Under the pieces are notes generated by a model that was not told the origin of the DNA, did not search any database, and was given only the letters and a program-made list of their open reading frames with translations. Shown here one piece after another: positions 15,099 through 20,352 of a DNA stretch of 20,352 bases; the stretch's first letter is position 1, and every line of letters begins with the position of its first letter. A program made the translations under genes and the position numbers. Source of the stretch: Smithella sp. D17 (GTDB lineage Bacteria > Desulfobacterota > Syntrophia > Syntrophales > Smithellaceae); NCBI GenBank assembly GCA_000753945.1, contig JQOA01000236.1:1-20352 (forward strand), in the 5' to 3' direction.

Positions 15099-15135
15099 CG
15101 ATTCTTCCTTTATTATCTTTTTTATTTAATAAAAA

Positions 15136-15501
15136 TTAAAATTTAAGACCATTTTCCCGGGCAGCGTCGGCTAACGCCTTCACACGGCCATGATAAAGAA
15201 ATCTTCCCCGATCAAAAATTACTTTTTCAACGCCCAGAGCTTTTAATCTCTCCGCAATCAACTTGCCCACTTCCTTTGCTACATCTACTTTTTTCTTGCC
15301 TTTAATCTTTGAGGCTAACTCTTTGCACAAAGTAGATGCCGTTGCCAGGGTACTTGCCTGTGTATCGTTAATGGCTTGGGCATAAATATGCTTTTCACTC
15401 CGAAATACGGAAAGACGAGGCTTTTCCTGTGTTCCGGTAATTTTGCCTCTTATTCTTTTTTCTCTCTTTTTTCTAACTTTTAATGTCTTTTTGGAAGCCA
15501 A
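15136..15501 (-). CDS. rplR: 50S ribosomal protein uL18
   Basis: The 121-residue protein shows KKREKRIRGKITGTQEKPRL, VFRSEKHIYAQAIND and the end FLYHGRVKALADAARENGL. uL18 binds 5S rRNA in the central protuberance. The only in-frame start near the family N-terminus is TTG at 15499-15501 behind GAGGTGG. The product is full length. Confidence 0.96.
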   Translation of the reverse strand: MASKKTLKVRKKREKRIRGKITGTQEKPRLSVFRSEKHIYAQAINDTQASTLATASTLCKELASKIKGKKKVDVAKEVGKLIAERLKALGVEKVIFDRGRFLYHGRVKALADAARENGLKF

Positions 15502-15539
15502 TGTTCCACCTCTTTATGGCAATATGTTTTTTTACTTAG

Positions 15540-16082
15540 TTAAGCACGCTCAGCCGATTTACCAGCTTTACGTTTAATATACTCGTCAGCATACTTAATG
15601 CCTTTACCCTTGTAAGGCTCCGGTTTTTTCAATGATCTTATTTCCGCTGCAACCCGGCCCACCAATTGTTTGTCAATACCGGAGACGACTATATTAACCT
15701 GTTTGTCCAACTTAATGTCTATTCCCTTGGGAATATCGTATTCTACCGGGGAAGAGAAACCTAAAATAAATTTCAAACTGTGTCCACTAAGTTCAGCACG
15801 ATAACCGACTCCCGATATTTCCAGTTTTTTTTCAAAACCGGCGCTGACACCTTGAACCATGTTTCCGATTAAGGTTCTGGCTAAACCATGATAAGCCCGC
15901 GCACTTAGTTCTTCCGATTTTCTTTCCACCACAATATTTCCTTCGCCTATTGCCACAGTAATTCCTTCCGGCAATTTAGAAGAAAGCGTTCCTTTGGGTC
16001 CTTCCACTTTAACTATGTCAGCACTTTGGCTGATTTTAACATTTTTGGGAAATGTTACCGGTTTCTTACCTATTCTCGACAT
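15540..16082 (-). CDS. rplF: 50S ribosomal protein uL6
   Basis: Counted from the ATG at 16082 (MSRIGKKPVTFPKNV), the protein has 180 residues. CAGGAG precedes this start. A longer frame to 16142 overlaps rpsH and adds a non-family leader, so it is rejected. The C-terminal block PEPYKGKGIKYADEYIKRKAGK is the invariant uL6 signature. uL6 sits near the sarcin-ricin loop and factor-binding site. Confidence 0.97.
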   Translation of the reverse strand: MSRIGKKPVTFPKNVKISQSADIVKVEGPKGTLSSKLPEGITVAIGEGNIVVERKSEELSARAYHGLARTLIGNMVQGVSAGFEKKLEISGVGYRAELSGHSLKFILGFSSPVEYDIPKGIDIKLDKQVNIVVSGIDKQLVGRVAAEIRSLKKPEPYKGKGIKYADEYIKRKAGKSAERA

Positions 16083-16110
16083 GAAAAAATGCTCCTGATT
16101 AATACCATTA

Positions 16111-16512
16111 TTACCAAACGTTACAAAGAACTTCTCCACCAACCCTCATTTCTCTGGCTTCCGCATCAGTAATAACACCGTTTGAAGTGGAGAGAATAGA
16201 AATTCCAAAACCATTTAAAACTTTAGGGATGCTGTCAGAAGCAACATAAACCCTACGCCCCGGCTTACTAACTCTTTTAATATTTGTAATCACCGTACGC
16301 TTGGCATCAGGATATTTAAGAACTATTTCCAGCATCTGTTGTCCCTTTTCATTTTTTACCTTGTCATAATTATTGATGTATCCCGACTTCTTTAATACTT
16401 TGGCAATATTAATGTTCATCTGGGACATATTAATATTAACTGTTTTAAAACGAGCTTTATTTGCGTTTCTAATTCTAGTTAACATATCGGCAATAGGATC
16501 GGTCATCCCCAT
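16111..16512 (-). CDS. rpsH: 30S ribosomal protein uS8
   Basis: The 133-residue protein starts MGMTDPIADMLTRIRNAN and ends with the conserved SNGVITDAEAREMRVGGEVLC. uS8 organises the central domain of 16S rRNA; in E. coli it represses the spc operon, but no such site was assessed here. AAGGAG lies 7 nt before the ATG. Confidence 0.97.
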   Translation of the reverse strand: MGMTDPIADMLTRIRNANKARFKTVNINMSQMNINIAKVLKKSGYINNYDKVKNEKGQQMLEIVLKYPDAKRTVITNIKRVSKPGRRVYVASDSIPKVLNGFGISILSTSNGVITDAEAREMRVGGEVLCNVW

Positions 16513-16534
16513 GTTGTTTCTCCTTAAACTAAAG

Positions 16535-16720
16535 TTACCAGCTCGATTTTATTACCCCGGGAAGTTCTCCCTGCAGGGAAAGTTTACGCAAACAGATTCG
16601 GCACATATCAAATTTTCTGTAATATGCTCGCGGCCGTCCGCAAAGCGGGCACCGGTTATAATCTCTTACGGAAAATTTATTCTCTCTTTTCGCTTTTGCA
16701 ATTAATGAATTCTTTGCCAC
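16535..16720 (-). CDS. rpsN: 30S ribosomal protein uS14, zinc-binding type Z
   Basis: The 61-residue protein is the short zinc form: C24-P-L-C27 and C40-R-I-C43, with RPRAYYRKFDMCRICLRKL between and around. It differs from the longer zinc-free form of E. coli. uS14 is placed in the 30S head next to uS3 and uS10. The start codon is GTG at 16718-16720, behind GGAG. Confidence 0.96.
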   Translation of the reverse strand: MAKNSLIAKAKRENKFSVRDYNRCPLCGRPRAYYRKFDMCRICLRKLSLQGELPGVIKSSW

Positions 16721-16746
16721 ACCAAGCTCCTCTGGAAATCTCTTAT

Positions 16747-17286
16747 TTAACGCTTAAAAGGCACACCCATCAGCTCTAGTAAAATCCTGGCTTCCCCATC
16801 TGTTTTTGCTGAAGTCACGATGGTAATGTTCATTCCTTTAACTTTTTCCACTTTATCATATTCAATCTCAGGGAAAATAGTTTGCTCCTGCAAACCAATA
16901 GAAAAATTACCCCGGCCGTCAAAAGCATTAGGCGATATTCCGCGAAAATCCCTCACCTTGGGCAGAGCGGCATTAACCAGGCGATCAAAAAACTCATACA
17001 TATTGTTTTTTCTCAAGGTAACTGAACAACCTATGGGCATGCCCTGCCTTAACTTAAACGTCGCTATGGATTTCTTTGCCTTGTTCACTATCGGTTTTTG
17101 TCCGGTAATCGCAGCCAATTCCAGCACGGCGCCATCAATAATTTTTACATTGGAAATGGCTTCGCCAAGCCCCATATTGATAACTATTTTTTCCATCTTG
17201 GGCACTTGCATCGGATTTTTGTAATTAAACTTTTTAATCAGAGCAGGAACTACTGTTTTTGAATAATAATCCTTTAATCTTGCCAT
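16747..17286 (-). CDS. rplE: 50S ribosomal protein uL5
   Basis: The 179-residue protein has VPKMEKIVINMGLGEA, GQKPIVNKAKKSIATFKLR, MPIGCSVTLR, FRGISPNAFDGRGNFSIGL and TDGEARILLELMGVPF, all diagnostic for uL5. It binds 5S rRNA and contacts the P-site tRNA elbow and uS13. ATG start, 6 bp after rplX. Confidence 0.98.
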   Translation of the reverse strand: MARLKDYYSKTVVPALIKKFNYKNPMQVPKMEKIVINMGLGEAISNVKIIDGAVLELAAITGQKPIVNKAKKSIATFKLRQGMPIGCSVTLRKNNMYEFFDRLVNAALPKVRDFRGISPNAFDGRGNFSIGLQEQTIFPEIEYDKVEKVKGMNITIVTSAKTDGEARILLELMGVPFKR

Positions 17287-17292
17287 TTTCCT

Positions 17293-17616
17293 CTAACCCA
17301 CATTTATTACATCATTGCATTTGCTGCACAAACGTACCTTTTTACCATCTTCAAGGACCTTACTTTTTATCCTGACAGTTGTATTGCATTTGGTGCACAA
17401 CAAACCAACTTTGGATATATGAACCGATCCCTCTTTTTCTACAATACCGCCCTTACCTTTTTGATCAGGTCTCTTATGCTTCTTAATCAAATTAACTTTC
17501 TCTATTACCATTCTGTTCTTCTCGGGAATAATCGTCAATACTTTACCGGTCTTGCCTTTATCTTTACCGGCAAGAATTTTAACGGTATCCCCTTTTCTAA
17601 ATTTGCTTAAGCTCAT
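17293..17616 (-). CDS. rplX: 50S ribosomal protein uL24 with C-terminal CxxC pairs
   Basis: From the ATG at 17616 (MSLSKFRKGD), the protein has 107 residues; GAGGA precedes it. A TTG at 17631 in the same frame adds five residues and is less likely. The KOW motif is seen in DTVKILAGKDKGKTGKVLTI. C74-x2-C77 and C97-x2-C100 suggest a zinc ribbon, with the family's LEDGKKVRLCSKC. E. coli uL24 lacks these cysteines, but several other bacterial groups have them. uL24 initiates 50S assembly. Confidence 0.96.
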   Translation of the reverse strand: MSLSKFRKGDTVKILAGKDKGKTGKVLTIIPEKNRMVIEKVNLIKKHKRPDQKGKGGIVEKEGSVHISKVGLLCTKCNTTVRIKSKVLEDGKKVRLCSKCNDVINVG

Positions 17617-17638
17617 TTTATTCCTCTGCAAAACATTT

Positions 17639-18007
17639 TTACAAAACTTCCGGAGCCAGAGATATAATTTTCATGAACTGTTTGGCTCTCAATTCACGAG
17701 CAACAGGTCCAAAAATTCTTGTTCCAATGGGTTCCAACTGGTTGGAAATTAAAACCGCCGAATTGTCATCAAACTTCAAATAAGAACCATCTGGCCTTTT
17801 TACTTCTTTGACAGTACGTACGATAACCGCCTTCATCACATCGCCTTTTTTAACCTTGGAATTCGGAATTGCTTCTTTTACCGAAACCACGATAACATCA
17901 CCCAAGCTTGCGTAACGCCGTTTCGATCCACCAAGCACTTTAATACAAGCAACTTTCTTGGCACCGGAATTGTCCGCAACATTTAGTACTGTCTGCATCT
18001 GAATCAT
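17639..18007 (-). CDS. rplN: 50S ribosomal protein uL14
   Basis: The 122-residue protein begins MIQMQTVLNVADNSGAKKVA and contains VVRTVKEVKRPDGSYLKFDDN and ISNQLEPIGTRIFGPVAREL, all uL14. It forms an intersubunit bridge and is the docking site of the silencing factor RsfS. ATG start with only a GGGG-like ribosome site. Confidence 0.98.
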   Translation of the reverse strand: MIQMQTVLNVADNSGAKKVACIKVLGGSKRRYASLGDVIVVSVKEAIPNSKVKKGDVMKAVIVRTVKEVKRPDGSYLKFDDNSAVLISNQLEPIGTRIFGPVARELRAKQFMKIISLAPEVL

Positions 18008-18051
18008 AAAAAAACCCCATCAAACTACTTGTTTAAGACAAGTTAATTTAT

Positions 18052-18309
18052 CTATTTCGCTTTTTCCAAAATTTCCAGCATCCGCCAGCGTTTTTCTTTG
18101 CTCAGTGGTCGCGATTCAATAATCATAACGATATCTCCCACTTTACACTGGTTTTGCTCATCATGGGCCTTGTATTTAACGTGTTTACGCACGTACTTAT
18201 GGAAAACAGGATGTTTCACTAAATGTTCCGCTTTAACCACAATTGTTTTATCCATTTTACCACTTACAACTACGCCCTTAATAGTACGTTTATTTCCTCT
18301 CTCAGCCAT
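18052..18309 (-). CDS. rpsQ: 30S ribosomal protein uS17
   Basis: The 85-residue protein starts at the ATG at 18309 (MAERGNKRTIKGVVVSGKMD), with AAGGAGG upstream. A longer frame to 18411 only reads through rpmC in another frame and is rejected. KTIVVKAEHLVKHPVFHKYVR and IVMIIESRPLSKEKRWRMLE are the uS17 OB-fold blocks. Its start overlaps the end of rpmC by 8 bp. Confidence 0.97.
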   Translation of the reverse strand: MAERGNKRTIKGVVVSGKMDKTIVVKAEHLVKHPVFHKYVRKHVKYKAHDEQNQCKVGDIVMIIESRPLSKEKRWRMLEILEKAK

Positions 18310-18505
18310 GTTTAATTGCCCCCTCCTTTTCCTTGAGTACCGTCTTAATGCGGGCAATGTCTTTACGGAAGCGCCCCAACACCGCGGTTGATTCCAACTG
18401 TCCGGATGCATGCCTGATATTCAAGCGAAAAAGCTCTTCCTTTAATTCAGCAGTCTTTTGTTTGAGCTCGTTGATATCAAGAACTCTGATTTCTTTAATT
18501 TTCAT
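18302..18505 (-). CDS. rpmC: 50S ribosomal protein uL29
   Basis: The 67-residue two-helix protein starts at MKIKEIRVLDINELKQK (ATG at 18505, AAGGGAGA upstream). It has the family pattern LKEELFRLNIRHASGQLEST and RFRKDIARIKTVLKE. uL29 sits at the tunnel exit beside uL23 and helps bind SRP and trigger factor. It overlaps rplP upstream by 11 bp and rpsQ downstream by 8 bp, so the three are probably translationally coupled. Confidence 0.95.
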   Translation of the reverse strand: MKIKEIRVLDINELKQKTAELKEELFRLNIRHASGQLESTAVLGRFRKDIARIKTVLKEKEGAIKHG

Positions 18506-18917
18506 CAGATATCTCCCTTGATAAAAACTTGGTAGCAATAGATAATTTATGCGCCGCCAGGCGGAATGCTTCTTTGGCCACTTCTCTGGTTACACCTTCC
18601 ATTTCATAAAGAACTGAACCGGGTTTAACCACAGCTACCCATCCTTCAGGAGCACCTTTCCCTTTACCCATACGGGTTTCAGCTGGTTTTTTCGTCACTG
18701 ATTTATGAGGAAATACTCTGATCCAGATTTTACCGCCACGTTTAACATGACGAGTCATGGCAATACGTGCGGCTTCGATCTGTCTGGCGGTAATCCAACC
18801 GCATTCTGCCGCCTGCAATCCATATTCACCAAAAGCTATAGAGCTTCCTCTTGTTGCTTTTCCGCCCATTCGGCCCTTTTGCAACTTTCTATATTTTACC
18901 CTTTTCGGCATTAACAT
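18495..18917 (-). CDS. rplP: 50S ribosomal protein uL16
   Basis: The 140-residue protein has MLMPKRVKYRKLQKGRM, GEYGLQAAECGWITARQIEA, VFPHKSVTKKPAETRMGKGK and VLYEMEGV, diagnostic for uL16. It positions A-site tRNA near the peptidyl-transferase centre. GGAG lies 9 nt before the ATG at 18917, so this is preferred over the ATG two codons later. Confidence 0.98.
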   Translation of the reverse strand: MLMPKRVKYRKLQKGRMGGKATRGSSIAFGEYGLQAAECGWITARQIEAARIAMTRHVKRGGKIWIRVFPHKSVTKKPAETRMGKGKGAPEGWVAVVKPGSVLYEMEGVTREVAKEAFRLAAHKLSIATKFLSREISDEN

Positions 18918-18977
18918 AAGCTAAAACTCCCGTTGTTCCCCACTACGTGATTCTTTCTTCCGCAGGCAAGAAGAATA

Positions 18978-19619
18978 TTATTTTTCATTCTTCGTCGGTA
19001 AAATTTCTCCATGGAAAATAAAAACCTTAACGCCTATCAATCCGTAAGCAGTATGTGCTTCGGTAAATCCATAATCAATATCCGCGCGCAAAGTATGCAA
19101 TGGCACACGGCCTTCACGATACCATTCCGACCGCGACATTTCCGCACCGCCTAATCTTCCGGAGCAGGCTATCTTTATTCCCTTGGCACCAAATTTTAAA
19201 GCATAACCGACACATTTTTTCATAGCGCGACGAAACGCGACTCTTTTTTCTAACTGCATGGCAACATTTTCCGCAACAAGTTGGGCATCCACTTCCGGCT
19301 TACGTACTTCCAGAATATTAATGATAATCTCTGCTTGCGAAAACTTCTCGATTTCAGATTTCAGCTTTTCGATTTCTGAACCTTTTTTCCCGATGATTAC
19401 ACCAGGCCTGGCGGAATAAATATTTACCTTGGCTTTATTAGCTGCCCTTTCAATCTCAATCTTGGAAATCCCTGCATGATAAAGCTTTTTCTTAAGATAC
19501 TTTCTGATCTGCAAATCTTCATGCAACATTTCGCTATATTTTTTATTGGCGAACCATACTGATTGCCACTTTTTAATGTAGCCTAATCGTAATCCTACAG
19601 GGTTAACTTTCTGACCCAA
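18978..19619 (-). CDS. rpsC: 30S ribosomal protein uS3
   Basis: The 213-residue protein begins GQKVNPVGLRLGYIKKWQSVW. It has the KH-type-2 motif ARPGVIIGKKGSEIEKL and the C-terminal RLGGAEMSRSEWYREGRVPL. uS3 guards the mRNA entry and has helicase activity with uS4 and uS5. The start codon is TTG at 19617-19619, only 5-6 nt after a perfect AAGGAGG; no ATG is available nearby. Confidence 0.97.
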   Translation of the reverse strand: MGQKVNPVGLRLGYIKKWQSVWFANKKYSEMLHEDLQIRKYLKKKLYHAGISKIEIERAANKAKVNIYSARPGVIIGKKGSEIEKLKSEIEKFSQAEIIINILEVRKPEVDAQLVAENVAMQLEKRVAFRRAMKKCVGYALKFGAKGIKIACSGRLGGAEMSRSEWYREGRVPLHTLRADIDYGFTEAHTAYGLIGVKVFIFHGEILPTKNEK

Positions 19620-19630
19620 TGTAATCCTCC

Positions 19631-19963
19631 TTACATTTCGTCCAAAATAACTGTAATATGTGAACTTTTCTTTTTAATTGGCGACGCCTTTCCTTGCGCA
19701 GCAGCCCGCCAACGCTTTAATGCCGGTCCTTGATCCACGAAGATTTCCTTTATGTAAAGAATATTTTCGTCAATGTTGGGATTCTGGGCGGCATTGGCAA
19801 CAGCTGATTTTAAAACGTTGGCAATTATGCCCGCTGCGTATTTTCTTGTATAAAGAAGAATATTACGTGCTTCCTGCACCTTTTTCCCTCTTACTAAATC
19901 AACCACAAGTCTGACTTTCTGCGGTGACATTCTTACATATTTTACAACTGCTTTTACTTCCAT
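19631..19963 (-). CDS. rplV: 50S ribosomal protein uL22
   Basis: From the ATG at 19963 (MEVKAVVKYVRMSPQKVRLV), the protein has 110 residues. The in-frame ATG at 19990 adds nine residues not typical of the family; neither start has a strong Shine-Dalgarno. The long hairpin RAAAQGKASPIKKKSSHITV reaches the exit tunnel, where uL22 mutations alter macrolide sensitivity. It lies 11 bp before rpsC. Confidence 0.95.
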   Translation of the reverse strand: MEVKAVVKYVRMSPQKVRLVVDLVRGKKVQEARNILLYTRKYAAGIIANVLKSAVANAAQNPNIDENILYIKEIFVDQGPALKRWRAAAQGKASPIKKKSSHITVILDEM

Positions 19964-19998
19964 TTCTCTCAACCCCAAACTTATCCGCATTTAAGCAC

Positions 19999-20280
19999 TT
20001 AAGCGCGGACTTTAGTCTTCCGATCACCCGAATGCGAATAAAAGATTCTTGTCGGCGCAAACTCACCTAATTTATGTCCCACCATATTCTCTGTCACATA
20101 GACCGGAATGAATTTTTTCCCGTTATGCACTGCAAAGGTGTAGCCAATTAGTTCCGGAGTTATAGTTGAACGACGTGACCAGGTCTTGATTACATTTTTG
20201 TTGCCCTCTGCTTCCATTTTCCTGATCCTGGTCAACAACCTTTCTTCAATATATGGACCTTTTTTGATCGAACGTGCCAC
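19999..20280 (-). CDS. rpsS: 30S ribosomal protein uS19
   Basis: The 93-residue protein reads ARSIKKGPYIEERLL, KTWSRRSTITPELIGYTFAV and NMVGHKLGEFAPTRIFYSHS, all uS19. It lies in the 30S head near uS13. The start codon is GTG at 20278-20280, preceded by AAGGGG. Confidence 0.97.
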   Translation of the reverse strand: MARSIKKGPYIEERLLTRIRKMEAEGNKNVIKTWSRRSTITPELIGYTFAVHNGKKFIPVYVTENMVGHKLGEFAPTRIFYSHSGDRKTKVRA

Positions 20281-20285
20281 GCTTT

Positions 20286-20352
20286 TTAACCCCTTCTCTT
20301 AACAATGTATTTATCAGTACTCTTGTTTTTTCGTGTTTTATGACCCTTTGTC
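20286..20352 (-). CDS. rplB: 50S ribosomal protein uL2, last 21 residues (5' part outside window)
   Basis: Reading leftwards from the right edge, the frame TKGHKTRKNKSTDKYIVKRR plus a final Gly ends in TAA at 20286-20288. This is the conserved basic C-terminus of uL2, and rplB always precedes rpsS in the S10 operon. The rest of the gene lies beyond the window. Confidence 0.92.
   Translation of the reverse strand, partial: TKGHKTRKNKSTDKYIVKRRG

Overview
The window holds two unrelated blocks. The left third (1-6592, + strand) is a surface-glycan or glycolipid cluster. The right 60 % (8447-20352, - strand) is the S10-spc-alpha ribosomal protein supercluster. Between them lies a two-gene ABC export cassette (6633-8160, - strand) and a roughly 260-300 bp spacer with repeats. 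The organism is a Gram-negative-type bacterium with AT-leaning DNA. The gene content (a WecE/WecD pair, a LuxC-family acyl-CoA reductase, an uL24 with two CxxC pairs, zinc-type uS4 and uS14) would suit Desulfobacterota/Deltaproteobacteria, perhaps near Syntrophales. That placement is an impression from protein sequence and is not tested.

Glycan cluster, left to right: the C-terminal part of a LuxC-type fatty acyl-CoA reductase (cut by the window edge); a flippase-like membrane protein of the MprF/AglD transmembrane family; a SAM methyltransferase with an N-terminal Cys4 knuckle; a very clear WecE-type dTDP-4-amino-4,6-dideoxygalactose transaminase; a large polytopic membrane protein that looks like a GT-C glycosyltransferase; and a GNAT that resembles WecD. 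WecE and WecD together would supply dTDP-Fuc4NAc. No WecF-type Fuc4NAc transferase is visible, so the orphan GT-C-like protein is the natural suspect for the transfer step.

The ABC cassette (ATPase followed by an ABC-2 permease, 7 bp apart) converges on the glycan cluster across a hairpin at 6605-6630. The spacer upstream of it contains a perfect 17-bp interrupted palindrome and two identical 31-bp direct repeats. These are the least explained pieces of DNA in the window.

The ribosomal block reads right to left: rplB (end only), rpsS, rplV, rpsC, rplP, rpmC, rpsQ, rplN, rplX, rplE, rpsN, rpsH, rplF, rplR, rpsE, rpmD, rplO, secY, map, infA, rpmJ, rpsM, rpsK, rpsD, rpoA, rplQ, then a strong terminator. 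It is complete and in canonical order, but adk is absent between secY and map. Ten of the 25 genes whose starts are visible appear to begin with GTG or TTG. rpmJ (37 codons, GTG start) is easily missed. I found no dramatic new system; the best leads are the GT-C-like orphan within the WecE/WecD cluster, the 31-bp repeats and the start-codon pattern.
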